Below are positions 43,215 to 56,382 of a stretch of DNA of 64,000 nucleotides, one piece after another; position 1 is the stretch's first letter; every line of letters starts with the position of its first letter. The notes under the pieces were generated by a model that had not been told where the DNA came from, searched no databases, and was given only the letters and a program-made list of their open reading frames with translations. This DNA comes from Mytilus galloprovincialis (lineage: Eukaryota; Mollusca; Bivalvia; Mytilida; Mytilidae), in the NCBI RefSeq assembly GCF_965363235.1, contig NC_134838.1, positions 3,229,001 through 3,293,000 of the forward strand. The letters are read 5' to 3'. The position numbers and the translations under genes are program-made.

Positions 43215-43547
43215 GCTTGATAGTTAGAGTTACATTTTCCGTATTTAACTATAGAATACGATTATTCTCCATACGTGGCAAAGGAGTTTACCTGCCAAGA
43301 TACATATTCGAAATTCTAAGTTGACTAGAAATTCACCTTACATTGGTCGAGATCAAACTATATAAAAACAACAAAAATTCAAACGATAGCTGTTGTATTG
43401 GTGCATGTATTTTTCTCCTACTGAATTCTGTTTTATGCATTCTAATTGACGTTCGAATTAGCGGTGTATTTTCTTTGAATATCCCATCGACTGGTATTGA
43501 AAACAGTTTTGAGATTCGCCACGCATTGACAATATGAGGCAAAAATT

Positions 43548-43619
43548 GGGCTCGTCCGGGATTCGAACCCGGGACCTCTCGCACCCTAAGCGAGAATCAT
43601 ACCCCTAGACCAACGAGCC
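43548..43619 (-). tRNA. tRNA-Pro(AGG), array copy 8
   Basis: Identical to copy 1 as read. Confidence 0.97.
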
Positions 43620-43949
43620 TGTATAGCTGACTTATGTTTAAATAATAGTTATAAAATTCAGAAATGACATCGCTTGTTGCTATTTTCGTGTTGCCTTGGG
43701 TTATACGTTTGGCCTCTCTTGCTTTGTTACCTTTGAAATCAGGACGGTAAGTTATTAAAAGTCACCTGCTATAAAGAACTTTGTCTAAAGTGCTTAGCGT
43801 AGACGATTTCAAAGATTTTTATAAGAAGTGATATGTTCAATTTAACATGAACGACATGCGTCGGCTGCAAAAGAACACCGAATGAGTAATATCTCTAGGC
43901 ACTATAATAAGCACAGTTCACGATGATCCGGATTACCCAAAAATTAATA

Positions 43950-44022
43950 TGTTTCCGCTGGGGCTCGAACCCAGGACCTTCCGCGTGTGAAGCGGACGTG
44001 ATTACCACTACACTACGGAAAC
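43950..44022 (-). tRNA. tRNA-Val(CAC), array copy 8
   Basis: Identical to copy 1 as read. Confidence 0.97.
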
Positions 44023-44561
44023 AGTTGAAGTTAGTGCGAAGTTTTCCATATTTCAAGCAACGTCCGATTAAAAACTGGTGCAATCAAGATGAATAACACC
44101 CGTTCCCGCATGAAAACAGGTGCGTTTTCGTGTTAATTTCCATAATTCTCTTGGCATGGGATGGGGTTCACCTTTCTTCTGCACAATCAATTGAAAAGCA
44201 GATATTCCTAGCTCTGCCGTCTATATATATGCGTATTCTTCTTATACGCCAGCTAAATCCGATATCGACATTTCCTTCATTGCACAACTTGATGGTGATT
44301 ATCAAGGTAAGTTGTTTTGCAGCGTGCACAAACCAAAATATAACATTCTTCGAAAAAAAAAAAAAGTCAAAATCATCGGAATACAAATGTATGTACCAGA
44401 ATATCAACTCCTCTTTTCTCTCCGTTTGACCACTATTGCTCATCAGTGACGGGAAAACATGCTGAGCAATTTCTGAGCCAGACTGCTTTGAATGTCAATG
44501 GCAGATACAAAAGTATAATTTCATTGAATCCAAACGCCTATAAACCGTTCCAAAAATTAAC

Positions 44562-44633
44562 GGGCTCGTCCGGGATTCGAACCCGGGACCTCTCGCACCC
44601 AAAGCGAGAATCATACCCGTAGACCAACGAGCC
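44562..44633 (-). tRNA. tRNA-Pro(UGG), array copy 8, G15C variant
   Basis: D-loop G15 is C (plus strand TACCCGTAGACC). G15 forms the Levitt pair with C48 and belongs to the A-box consensus, so folding and Pol III recognition may both suffer. The unit has the A13 run. Confidence 0.9.
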
Positions 44634-44966
44634 GCTTGATAGTTAGAGTTACATTTTCCGTATTTAACTATAGAATACGATTATTCTCCATACGTGGCAA
44701 AGGAGTTTACCTGCCAAGATACATATTCGAAATTCTAAGTTGACTAGAAATTCACCTTACATTGGTCGAGATCAAACTATATAAAAACAACAAAAATTCA
44801 AACGATAGCTGTTGTATTGGTGCATGTATTTTTCTCCTACTGAATTCTGTTTTATGCATTCTAATTGACGTTCGAATTAGCGGTGTATTTTCTTTGAATA
44901 TCCCATCGACTGGTATTGAAAACAGTTTTGAGATTCGCCACGCATTGACAATATGAGGCAAAAATT

Positions 44967-45038
44967 GGGCTCGTCCGGGATTCGAACCCGGGACCTCTCG
45001 CACCCTAAGCGAGAATCATACCCCTAGACCAACGAGCC
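44967..45038 (-). tRNA. tRNA-Pro(AGG), array copy 9
   Basis: Identical to copy 1 as read. Confidence 0.97.
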
Positions 45039-45368
45039 TGTATAGCTGACTTATGTTTAAATAATAGTTATAAAATTCAGAAATGACATCGCTTGTTGCT
45101 ATTTTCGTGTTGCCTTGGGTTATACGTTTGGCCTCTCTTGCTTTGTTACCTTTGAAATCAGGACGGTAAGTTATTAAAAGTCACCTGCTATAAAGAACTT
45201 TGTCTAAAGTGCTTAGCGTAGACGATTTCAAAGATTTTTATAAGAAGTGATATGTTCAATTTAACATGAACGACATGCGTCGGCTGCAAAAGAACACCGA
45301 ATGAGTAATATCTCTAGGCACTATAATAAGCACAGTTCACGATGATCCGGATTACCCAAAAATTAATA

Positions 45369-45441
45369 TGTTTCCGCTGGGGCTCGAACCCAGGACCTTC
45401 CGCGTGTGAAGCGGACGTGATTACCACTACACTACGGAAAC
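45369..45441 (-). tRNA. tRNA-Val(CAC), array copy 9
   Basis: Identical to copy 1 as read. Confidence 0.97.
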
Positions 45442-45979
45442 AGTTGAAGTTAGTGCGAAGTTTTCCATATTTCAAGCAACGTCCGATTAAAAACTGGTGC
45501 AATCAAGATGAATAACACCCGTTCCCGCATGAAAACAGGTGCGTTTTCGTGTTAATTTCCATAATTCTCTTGGCATGGGATGGGGTTCACCTTTCTTCTG
45601 CACAATCAATTGAAAAGCAGATATTCCTAGCTCTGCCGTCTATATATATGCGTATTCTTCTTATACGCCAGCTAAATCCGATATCGACATTTCCTTCATT
45701 GCACAACTTGATGGTGATTATCAAGGTAAGTTGTTTTGCAGCGTGCACAAACCAAAATATAACATTCTTCGAAAAAAAAAAAAGTCAAAATCATCGGAAT
45801 ACAAATGTATGTACCAGAATATCAACTCCTCTTTTCTCTCCGTTTGACCACTATTGCTCATCAGTGACGGGAAAACATGCTGAGCAATTTCTGAGCCAGA
45901 CTGCTTTGAATGTCAATGGCAGATACAAAAGTATAATTTCATTGAATCCAAACGCCTATAAACCGTTCCAAAAATTAAC

Positions 45980-46051
45980 GGGCTCGTCCGGGATTCGAAC
46001 CCGGGACCTCTCGCACCCAAAGCGAGAATCATACCCCTAGACCAACGAGCC
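45980..46051 (-). tRNA. tRNA-Pro(UGG), array copy 9
   Basis: Consensus form. Confidence 0.97.
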
Positions 46052-46384
46052 GCTTGATAGTTAGAGTTACATTTTCCGTATTTAACTATAGAATACGATT
46101 ATTCTCCATACGTGGCAAAGGAGTTTACCTGCCAAGATACATATTCGAAATTCTAAGTTGACTAGAAATTCACCTTACATTGGTCGAGATCAAACTATAT
46201 AAAAACAACAAAAATTCAAACGATAGCTGTTGTATTGGTGCATGTATTTTTCTCCTACTGAATTCTGTTTTATGCATTCTAATTGACGTTCGAATTAGCG
46301 GTGTATTTTCTTTGAATATCCCATCGACTGGTATTGAAAACAGTTTTGAGATTCGCCACGCATTGACAATATGAGGCAAAAATT

Positions 46385-46456
46385 GGGCTCGTCCGGGATT
46401 CGAACCCGGGACCTCTCGCACCCTAAGCGAGAATCATACCCCTAGACCAACGAGCC
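46385..46456 (-). tRNA. tRNA-Pro(AGG), array copy 10
   Basis: Identical to copy 1 as read. Confidence 0.97.
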
Positions 46457-46786
46457 TGTATAGCTGACTTATGTTTAAATAATAGTTATAAAATTCAGAA
46501 ATGACATCGCTTGTTGCTATTTTCGTGTTGCCTTGGGTTATACGTTTGGCCTCTCTTGCTTTGTTACCTTTGAAATCAGGACGGTAAGTTATTAAAAGTC
46601 ACCTGCTATAAAGAACTTTGTCTAAAGTGCTTAGCGTAGACGATTTCAAAGATTTTTATAAGAAGTGATATGTTCAATTTAACATGAACGACATGCGTCG
46701 GCTGCAAAAGAACACCGAATGAGTAATATCTCTAGGCACTATAATAAGCACAGTTCACGATGATCCGGATTACCCAAAAATTAATA

Positions 46787-46859
46787 TGTTTCCGCTGGGG
46801 CTCGAACCCAGGACCTTCCGCGTGTGAAGCGGACGTGATTACCACTACACTACGGAAAC
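46787..46859 (-). tRNA. tRNA-Val(CAC), array copy 10
   Basis: Identical to copy 1 as read. Confidence 0.97.
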
Positions 46860-47397
46860 AGTTGAAGTTAGTGCGAAGTTTTCCATATTTCAAGCAACGT
46901 CCGATTAAAAACTGGTGCAATCAAGATGAATAACACCCGTTCCCGCATGAAAACAGGTGCGTTTTCGTGTTAATTTCCATAATTCTCTTGGCATGGGATG
47001 GGGTTCACCTTTCTTCTGCACAATCAATTGAAAAGCAGATATTCCTAGCTCTGCCGTCTATATATATGCGTATTCTTCTTATACGCCAGCTAAATCCGAT
47101 ATCGACATTTCCTTCATTGCACAACTTGATGGTGATTATCAAGGTAAGTTGTTTTGCAGCGTGCACAAACCAAAATATAACATTCTTCGAAAAAAAAAAA
47201 AGTCAAAATCATCGGAATACAAATGTATGTACCAGAATATCAACTCCTCTTTTCTCTCCGTTTGACCACTATTGCTCATCAGTGACGGGAAAACATGCTG
47301 AGCAATTTCTGAGCCAGACTGCTTTGAATGTCAATGGCAGATACAAAAGTATAATTTCATTGAATCCAAACGCCTATAAACCGTTCCAAAAATTAAC

Positions 47398-47469
47398 GGG
47401 CTCGTCCGGGATTCGAACCCGGGACCTCTCGCACCCAAAGCGAGAATCATACCCCTAGACCAACGAGCC
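47398..47469 (-). tRNA. tRNA-Pro(UGG), array copy 10
   Basis: Consensus form. Confidence 0.97.
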
Positions 47470-47802
47470 GCTTGATAGTTAGAGTTACATTTTCCGTATT
47501 TAACTATAGAATACGATTATTCTCCATACGTGGCAAAGGAGTTTACCTGCCAAGATACATATTCGAAATTCTAAGTTGACTAGAAATTCACCTTACATTG
47601 GTCGAGATCAAACTATATAAAAACAACAAAAATTCAAACGATAGCTGTTGTATTGGTGCATGTATTTTTCTCCTACTGAATTCTGTTTTATGCATTCTAA
47701 TTGACGTTCGAATTAGCGGTGTATTTTCTTTGAATATCCCATCGACTGGTATTGAAAACAGTTTTGAGATTCGCCACGCATTGACAATATGAGGCAAAAA
47801 TT

Positions 47803-47874
47803 GGGCTCGTCCGGGATTCGAACCCGGGACCTCTCGCACCCTAAGCGAGAATCATACCCCTAGACCAACGAGCC
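47803..47874 (-). tRNA. tRNA-Pro(AGG), array copy 11
   Basis: Identical to copy 1 as read. Confidence 0.97.
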
Positions 47875-48204
47875 TGTATAGCTGACTTATGTTTAAATAA
47901 TAGTTATAAAATTCAGAAATGACATCGCTTGTTGCTATTTTCGTGTTGCCTTGGGTTATACGTTTGGCCTCTCTTGCTTTGTTACCTTTGAAATCAGGAC
48001 GGTAAGTTATTAAAAGTCACCTGCTATAAAGAACTTTGTCTAAAGTGCTTAGCGTAGACGATTTCAAAGATTTTTATAAGAAGTGATATGTTCAATTTAA
48101 CATGAACGACATGCGTCGGCTGCAAAAGAACACCGAATGAGTAATATCTCTAGGCACTATAATAAGCACAGTTCACGATGATCCGGATTACCCAAAAATT
48201 AATA

Positions 48205-48277
48205 TGTTTCCGCTGGGGCTCGAACCCAGGACCTTCCGCGTGTGAAGCGGACGTGATTACCACTACACTACGGAAAC
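48205..48277 (-). tRNA. tRNA-Val(CAC), array copy 11
   Basis: Identical to copy 1 as read. Confidence 0.97.
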
Positions 48278-48815
48278 AGTTGAAGTTAGTGCGAAGTTTT
48301 CCATATTTCAAGCAACGTCCGATTAAAAACTGGTGCAATCAAGATGAATAACACCCGTTCCCGCATGAAAACAGGTGCGTTTTCGTGTTAATTTCCATAA
48401 TTCTCTTGGCATGGGATGGGGTTCACCTTTCTTCTGCACAATCAATTGAAAAGCAGATATTCCTAGCTCTGCCGTCTATATATATGCGTATTCTTCTTAT
48501 ACGCCAGCTAAATCCGATATCGACATTTCCTTCATTGCACAACTTGATGGTGATTATCAAGGTAAGTTGTTTTGCAGCGTGCACAAACCAAAATATAACA
48601 TTCTTCGAAAAAAAAAAAAGTCAAAATCATCGGAATACAAATGTATGTACCAGAATATCAACTCCTCTTTTCTCTCCGTTTGACCACTATTGCTCATCAG
48701 TGACGGGAAAACATGCTGAGCAATTTCTGAGCCAGACTGCTTTGAATGTCAATGGCAGATACAAAAGTATAATTTCATTGAATCCAAACGCCTATAAACC
48801 GTTCCAAAAATTAAC

Positions 48816-48887
48816 GGGCTCGTCCGGGATTCGAACCCGGGACCTCTCGCACCCAAAGCGAGAATCATACCCCTAGACCAACGAGCC
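48816..48887 (-). tRNA. tRNA-Pro(UGG), array copy 11
   Basis: Consensus form. Confidence 0.97.
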
Positions 48888-49220
48888 GCTTGATAGTTAG
48901 AGTTACATTTTCCGTATTTAACTATAGAATACGATTATTCTCCATACGTGGCAAAGGAGTTTACCTGCCAAGATACATATTCGAAATTCTAAGTTGACTA
49001 GAAATTCACCTTACATTGGTCGAGATCAAACTATATAAAAACAACAAAAATTCAAACGATAGCTGTTGTATTGGTGCATGTATTTTTCTCCTACTGAATT
49101 CTGTTTTATGCATTCTAATTGACGTTCGAATTAGCGGTGTATTTTCTTTGAATATCCCATCGACTGGTATTGAAAACAGTTTTGAGATTCGCCACGCATT
49201 GACAATATGAGGCAAAAATT

Positions 49221-49292
49221 GGGCTCGTCCGGGATTCGAACCCGGGACCTCTCGCACCCTAAGCGAGAATCATACCCCTAGACCAACGAGCC
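49221..49292 (-). tRNA. tRNA-Pro(AGG), array copy 12
   Basis: Identical to copy 1 as read. Confidence 0.97.
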
Positions 49293-49622
49293 TGTATAGC
49301 TGACTTATGTTTAAATAATAGTTATAAAATTCAGAAATGACATCGCTTGTTGCTATTTTCGTGTTGCCTTGGGTTATACGTTTGGCCTCTCTTGCTTTGT
49401 TACCTTTGAAATCAGGACGGTAAGTTATTAAAAGTCACCTGCTATAAAGAACTTTGTCTAAAGTGCTTAGCGTAGACGATTTCAAAGATTTTTATAAGAA
49501 GTGATATGTTCAATTTAACATGAACGACATGCGTCGGCTGCAAAAGAACACCGAATGAGTAATATCTCTAGGCACTATAATAAGCACAGTTCACGATGAT
49601 CCGGATTACCCAAAAATTAATA

Positions 49623-49695
49623 TGTTTCCGCTGGGGCTCGAACCCAGGACCTTCCGCGTGTGAAGCGGACGTGATTACCACTACACTACGGAAAC
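49623..49695 (-). tRNA. tRNA-Val(CAC), array copy 12
   Basis: Identical to copy 1 as read. Confidence 0.97.
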
Positions 49696-50233
49696 AGTTG
49701 AAGTTAGTGCGAAGTTTTCCATATTTCAAGCAACGTCCGATTAAAAACTGGTGCAATCAAGATGAATAACACCCGTTCCCGCATGAAAACAGGTGCGTTT
49801 TCGTGTTAATTTCCATAATTCTCTTGGCATGGGATGGGGTTCACCTTTCTTCTGCACAATCAATTGAAAAGCAGATATTCCTAGCTCTGCCGTCTATATA
49901 TATGCGTATTCTTCTTATACGCCAGCTAAATCCGATATCGACATTTCCTTCATTGCACAACTTGATGGTGATTATCAAGGTAAGTTGTTTTGCAGCGTGC
50001 ACAAACCAAAATATAACATTCTTCGAAAAAAAAAAAAGTCAAAATCATCGGAATACAAATGTATGTACCAGAATATCAACTCCTCTTTTCTCTCCGTTTG
50101 ACCACTATTGCTCATCAGTGACGGGAAAACATGCTGAGCAATTTCTGAGCCAGACTGCTTTGAATGTCAATGGCAGATACAAAAGTATAATTTCATTGAA
50201 TCCAAACGCCTATAAACCGTTCCAAAAATTAAC

Positions 50234-50305
50234 GGGCTCGTCCGGGATTCGAACCCGGGACCTCTCGCACCCAAAGCGAGAATCATACCCCTAGACCAAC
50301 GAGCC
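50234..50305 (-). tRNA. tRNA-Pro(UGG), array copy 12
   Basis: Consensus form. Confidence 0.97.
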
Positions 50306-50638
50306 GCTTGATAGTTAGAGTTACATTTTCCGTATTTAACTATAGAATACGATTATTCTCCATACGTGGCAAAGGAGTTTACCTGCCAAGATACATATTC
50401 GAAATTCTAAGTTGACTAGAAATTCACCTTACATTGGTCGAGATCAAACTATATAAAAACAACAAAAATTCAAACGATAGCTGTTGTATTGGTGCATGTA
50501 TTTTTCTCCTACTGAATTCTGTTTTATGCATTCTAATTGACGTTCGAATTAGCGGTGTATTTTCTTTGAATATCCCATCGACTGGTATTGAAAACAGTTT
50601 TGAGATTCGCCACGCATTGACAATATGAGGCAAAAATT

Positions 50639-50710
50639 GGGCTCGTCCGGGATTCGAACCCGGGACCTCTCGCACCCTAAGCGAGAATCATACCCCTAGA
50701 CCAACGAGCC
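50639..50710 (-). tRNA. tRNA-Pro(AGG), array copy 13
   Basis: Identical to copy 1 as read. Confidence 0.97.
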
Positions 50711-51040
50711 TGTATAGCTGACTTATGTTTAAATAATAGTTATAAAATTCAGAAATGACATCGCTTGTTGCTATTTTCGTGTTGCCTTGGGTTATACGTT
50801 TGGCCTCTCTTGCTTTGTTACCTTTGAAATCAGGACGGTAAGTTATTAAAAGTCACCTGCTATAAAGAACTTTGTCTAAAGTGCTTAGCGTAGACGATTT
50901 CAAAGATTTTTATAAGAAGTGATATGTTCAATTTAACATGAACGACATGCGTCGGCTGCAAAAGAACACCGAATGAGTAATATCTCTAGGCACTATAATA
51001 AGCACAGTTCACGATGATCCGGATTACCCAAAAATTAATA

Positions 51041-51113
51041 TGTTTCCGCTGGGGCTCGAACCCAGGACCTTCCGCGTGTGAAGCGGACGTGATTACCACT
51101 ACACTACGGAAAC
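51041..51113 (-). tRNA. tRNA-Val(CAC), array copy 13
   Basis: Identical to copy 1 as read. Confidence 0.97.
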
Positions 51114-51651
51114 AGTTGAAGTTAGTGCGAAGTTTTCCATATTTCAAGCAACGTCCGATTAAAAACTGGTGCAATCAAGATGAATAACACCCGTTCCCGC
51201 ATGAAAACAGGTGCGTTTTCGTGTTAATTTCCATAATTCTCTTGGCATGGGATGGGGTTCACCTTTCTTCTGCACAATCAATTGAAAAGCAGATATTCCT
51301 AGCTCTGCCGTCTATATATATGCGTATTCTTCTTATACGCCAGCTAAATCCGATATCGACATTTCCTTCATTGCACAACTTGATGGTGATTATCAAGGTA
51401 AGTTGTTTTGCAGCGTGCACAAACCAAAATATAACATTCTTCGAAAAAAAAAAAAGTCAAAATCATCGGAATACAAATGTATGTACCAGAATATCAACTC
51501 CTCTTTTCTCTCCGTTTGACCACTATTGCTCATCAGTGACGGGAAAACATGCTGAGCAATTTCTGAGCCAGACTGCTTTGAATGTCAATGGCAGATACAA
51601 AAGTATAATTTCATTGAATCCAAACGCCTATAAACCGTTCCAAAAATTAAC

Positions 51652-51723
51652 GGGCTCGTCCGGGATTCGAACCCGGGACCTCTCGCACCCAAAGCGAGAA
51701 TCATACCCGTAGACCAACGAGCC
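51652..51723 (-). tRNA. tRNA-Pro(UGG), array copy 13, G15C variant
   Basis: Same D-loop change as copy 8, five units away, but in a unit with A12 instead of A13. Confidence 0.9.
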
Positions 51724-52056
51724 GCTTGATAGTTAGAGTTACATTTTCCGTATTTAACTATAGAATACGATTATTCTCCATACGTGGCAAAGGAGTTTAC
51801 CTGCCAAGATACATATTCGAAATTCTAAGTTGACTAGAAATTCACCTTACATTGGTCGAGATCAAACTATATAAAAACAACAAAAATTCAAACGATAGCT
51901 GTTGTATTGGTGCATGTATTTTTCTCCTACTGAATTCTGTTTTATGCATTCTAATTGACGTTCGAATTAGCGGTGTATTTTCTTTGAATATCCCATCGAC
52001 TGGTATTGAAAACAGTTTTGAGATTCGCCACGCATTGACAATATGAGGCAAAAATT

Positions 52057-52128
52057 GGGCTCGTCCGGGATTCGAACCCGGGACCTCTCGCACCCTAAGC
52101 GAGAATCATACCCCTAGACCAACGAGCC
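52057..52128 (-). tRNA. tRNA-Pro(AGG), array copy 14
   Basis: Identical to copy 1 as read. Confidence 0.97.
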
Positions 52129-52458
52129 TGTATAGCTGACTTATGTTTAAATAATAGTTATAAAATTCAGAAATGACATCGCTTGTTGCTATTTTCGTGT
52201 TGCCTTGGGTTATACGTTTGGCCTCTCTTGCTTTGTTACCTTTGAAATCAGGACGGTAAGTTATTAAAAGTCACCTGCTATAAAGAACTTTGTCTAAAGT
52301 GCTTAGCGTAGACGATTTCAAAGATTTTTATAAGAAGTGATATGTTCAATTTAACATGAACGACATGCGTCGGCTGCAAAAGAACACCGAATGAGTAATA
52401 TCTCTAGGCACTATAATAAGCACAGTTCACGATGATCCGGATTACCCAAAAATTAATA

Positions 52459-52531
52459 TGTTTCCGCTGGGGCTCGAACCCAGGACCTTCCGCGTGTGAA
52501 GCGGACGTGATTACCACTACACTACGGAAAC
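52459..52531 (-). tRNA. tRNA-Val(CAC), array copy 14
   Basis: Identical to copy 1 as read. Confidence 0.97.
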
Positions 52532-53069
52532 AGTTGAAGTTAGTGCGAAGTTTTCCATATTTCAAGCAACGTCCGATTAAAAACTGGTGCAATCAAGATG
52601 AATAACACCCGTTCCCGCATGAAAACAGGTGCGTTTTCGTGTTAATTTCCATAATTCTCTTGGCATGGGATGGGGTTCACCTTTCTTCTGCACAATCAAT
52701 TGAAAAGCAGATATTCCTAGCTCTGCCGTCTATATATATGCGTATTCTTCTTATACGCCAGCTAAATCCGATATCGACATTTCCTTCATTGCACAACTTG
52801 ATGGTGATTATCAAGGTAAGTTGTTTTGCAGCGTGCACAAACCAAAATATAACATTCTTCGAAAAAAAAAAAAGTCAAAATCATCGGAATACAAATGTAT
52901 GTACCAGAATATCAACTCCTCTTTTCTCTCCGTTTGACCACTATTGCTCATCAGTGACGGGAAAACATGCTGAGCAATTTCTGAGCCAGACTGCTTTGAA
53001 TGTCAATGGCAGATACAAAAGTATAATTTCATTGAATCCAAACGCCTATAAACCGTTCCAAAAATTAAC

Positions 53070-53141
53070 GGGCTCGTCCGGGATTCGAACCCGGGACCTC
53101 TCGCACCCAAAGCGAGAATCATACCCCTAGACCAACGAGCC
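53070..53141 (-). tRNA. tRNA-Pro(UGG), array copy 14
   Basis: Consensus form. Confidence 0.97.
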
Positions 53142-53474
53142 GCTTGATAGTTAGAGTTACATTTTCCGTATTTAACTATAGAATACGATTATTCTCCATA
53201 CGTGGCAAAGGAGTTTACCTGCCAAGATACATATTCGAAATTCTAAGTTGACTAGAAATTCACCTTACATTGGTCGAGATCAAACTATATAAAAACAACA
53301 AAAATTCAAACGATAGCTGTTGTATTGGTGCATGTATTTTTCTCCTACTGAATTCTGTTTTATGCATTCTAATTGACGTTCGAATTAGCGGTGTATTTTC
53401 TTTGAATATCCCATCGACTGGTATTGAAAACAGTTTTGAGATTCGCCACGCATTGACAATATGAGGCAAAAATT

Positions 53475-53546
53475 GGGCTCGTCCGGGATTCGAACCCGGG
53501 ACCTCTCGCACCCTAAGCGAGAATCATACCCCTAGACCAACGAGCC
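53475..53546 (-). tRNA. tRNA-Pro(AGG), array copy 15
   Basis: Identical to copy 1 as read. Confidence 0.97.
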
Positions 53547-53876
53547 TGTATAGCTGACTTATGTTTAAATAATAGTTATAAAATTCAGAAATGACATCGC
53601 TTGTTGCTATTTTCGTGTTGCCTTGGGTTATACGTTTGGCCTCTCTTGCTTTGTTACCTTTGAAATCAGGACGGTAAGTTATTAAAAGTCACCTGCTATA
53701 AAGAACTTTGTCTAAAGTGCTTAGCGTAGACGATTTCAAAGATTTTTATAAGAAGTGATATGTTCAATTTAACATGAACGACATGCGTCGGCTGCAAAAG
53801 AACACCGAATGAGTAATATCTCTAGGCACTATAATAAGCACAGTTCACGATGATCCGGATTACCCAAAAATTAATA

Positions 53877-53949
53877 TGTTTCCGCTGGGGCTCGAACCCA
53901 GGACCTTCCGCGTGTGAAGCGGACGTGATTACCACTACACTACGGAAAC
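53877..53949 (-). tRNA. tRNA-Val(CAC), array copy 15
   Basis: Identical to copy 1 as read. Confidence 0.97.
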
Positions 53950-54487
53950 AGTTGAAGTTAGTGCGAAGTTTTCCATATTTCAAGCAACGTCCGATTAAAA
54001 ACTGGTGCAATCAAGATGAATAACACCCGTTCCCGCATGAAAACAGGTGCGTTTTCGTGTTAATTTCCATAATTCTCTTGGCATGGGATGGGGTTCACCT
54101 TTCTTCTGCACAATCAATTGAAAAGCAGATATTCCTAGCTCTGCCGTCTATATATATGCGTATTCTTCTTATACGCCAGCTAAATCCGATATCGACATTT
54201 CCTTCATTGCACAACTTGATGGTGATTATCAAGGTAAGTTGTTTTGCAGCGTGCACAAACCAAAATATAACATTCTTCGAAAAAAAAAAAAGTCAAAATC
54301 ATCGGAATACAAATGTATGTACCAGAATATCAACTCCTCTTTTCTCTCCGTTTGACCACTATTGCTCATCAGTGACGGGAAAACATGCTGAGCAATTTCT
54401 GAGCCAGACTGCTTTGAATGTCAATGGCAGATACAAAAGTATAATTTCATTGAATCCAAACGCCTATAAACCGTTCCAAAAATTAAC

Positions 54488-54559
54488 GGGCTCGTCCGGG
54501 ATTCGAACCCGGGACCTCTCGCACCCAAAGCGAGAATCATACCCCTAGACCAACGAGCC
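54488..54559 (-). tRNA. tRNA-Pro(UGG), array copy 15
   Basis: Consensus form. Confidence 0.97.
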
Positions 54560-54892
54560 GCTTGATAGTTAGAGTTACATTTTCCGTATTTAACTATAGA
54601 ATACGATTATTCTCCATACGTGGCAAAGGAGTTTACCTGCCAAGATACATATTCGAAATTCTAAGTTGACTAGAAATTCACCTTACATTGGTCGAGATCA
54701 AACTATATAAAAACAACAAAAATTCAAACGATAGCTGTTGTATTGGTGCATGTATTTTTCTCCTACTGAATTCTGTTTTATGCATTCTAATTGACGTTCG
54801 AATTAGCGGTGTATTTTCTTTGAATATCCCATCGACTGGTATTGAAAACAGTTTTGAGATTCGCCACGCATTGACAATATGAGGCAAAAATT

Positions 54893-54964
54893 GGGCTCGT
54901 CCGGGATTCGAACCCGGGACCTCTCGCACCCTAAGCGAGAATCATACCCCTAGACCAACGAGCC
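54893..54964 (-). tRNA. tRNA-Pro(AGG), array copy 16
   Basis: Identical to copy 1 as read. Confidence 0.97.
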
Positions 54965-55294
54965 TGTATAGCTGACTTATGTTTAAATAATAGTTATAAA
55001 ATTCAGAAATGACATCGCTTGTTGCTATTTTCGTGTTGCCTTGGGTTATACGTTTGGCCTCTCTTGCTTTGTTACCTTTGAAATCAGGACGGTAAGTTAT
55101 TAAAAGTCACCTGCTATAAAGAACTTTGTCTAAAGTGCTTAGCGTAGACGATTTCAAAGATTTTTATAAGAAGTGATATGTTCAATTTAACATGAACGAC
55201 ATGCGTCGGCTGCAAAAGAACACCGAATGAGTAATATCTCTAGGCACTATAATAAGCACAGTTCACGATGATCCGGATTACCCAAAAATTAATA

Positions 55295-55367
55295 TGTTTC
55301 CGCTGGGGCTCGAACCCAGGACCTTCCGCGTGTGAAGCGGACGTGATTACCACTACACTACGGAAAC
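55295..55367 (-). tRNA. tRNA-Val(CAC), array copy 16
   Basis: Identical to copy 1 as read. Confidence 0.97.
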
Positions 55368-55905
55368 AGTTGAAGTTAGTGCGAAGTTTTCCATATTTCA
55401 AGCAACGTCCGATTAAAAACTGGTGCAATCAAGATGAATAACACCCGTTCCCGCATGAAAACAGGTGCGTTTTCGTGTTAATTTCCATAATTCTCTTGGC
55501 ATGGGATGGGGTTCACCTTTCTTCTGCACAATCAATTGAAAAGCAGATATTCCTAGCTCTGCCGTCTATATATATGCGTATTCTTCTTATACGCCAGCTA
55601 AATCCGATATCGACATTTCCTTCATTGCACAACTTGATGGTGATTATCAAGGTAAGTTGTTTTGCAGCGTGCACAAACCAAAATATAACATTCTTCGAAA
55701 AAAAAAAAAGTCAAAATCATCGGAATACAAATGTATGTACCAGAATATCAACTCCTCTTTTCTCTCCGTTTGACCACTATTGCTCATCAGTGACGGGAAA
55801 ACATGCTGAGCAATTTCTGAGCCAGACTGCTTTGAATGTCAATGGCAGATACAAAAGTATAATTTCATTGAATCCAAACGCCTATAAACCGTTCCAAAAA
55901 TTAAC

Positions 55906-55977
55906 GGGCTCGTCCGGGATTCGAACCCGGGACCTCTCGCACCCAAAGCGAGAATCATACCCCTAGACCAACGAGCC
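55906..55977 (-). tRNA. tRNA-Pro(UGG), array copy 16
   Basis: Consensus form. The spacer on its upstream side carries the unique G to A change at 56108. Confidence 0.97.
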
Positions 55978-56310
55978 GCTTGATAGTTAGAGTTACATTT
56001 TCCGTATTTAACTATAGAATACGATTATTCTCCATACGTGGCAAAGGAGTTTACCTGCCAAGATACATATTCGAAATTCTAAGTTGACTAGAAATTCACC
56101 TTACATTAGTCGAGATCAAACTATATAAAAACAACAAAAATTCAAACGATAGCTGTTGTATTGGTGCATGTATTTTTCTCCTACTGAATTCTGTTTTATG
56201 CATTCTAATTGACGTTCGAATTAGCGGTGTATTTTCTTTGAATATCCCATCGACTGGTATTGAAAACAGTTTTGAGATTCGCCACGCATTGACAATATGA
56301 GGCAAAAATT

Positions 56311-56382
56311 GGGCTCGTCCGGGATTCGAACCCGGGACCTCTCGCACCCTAAGCGAGAATCATACCCCTAGACCAACGAGCC
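56311..56382 (-). tRNA. tRNA-Pro(AGG), array copy 17
   Basis: Identical to copy 1 as read. Confidence 0.97.
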
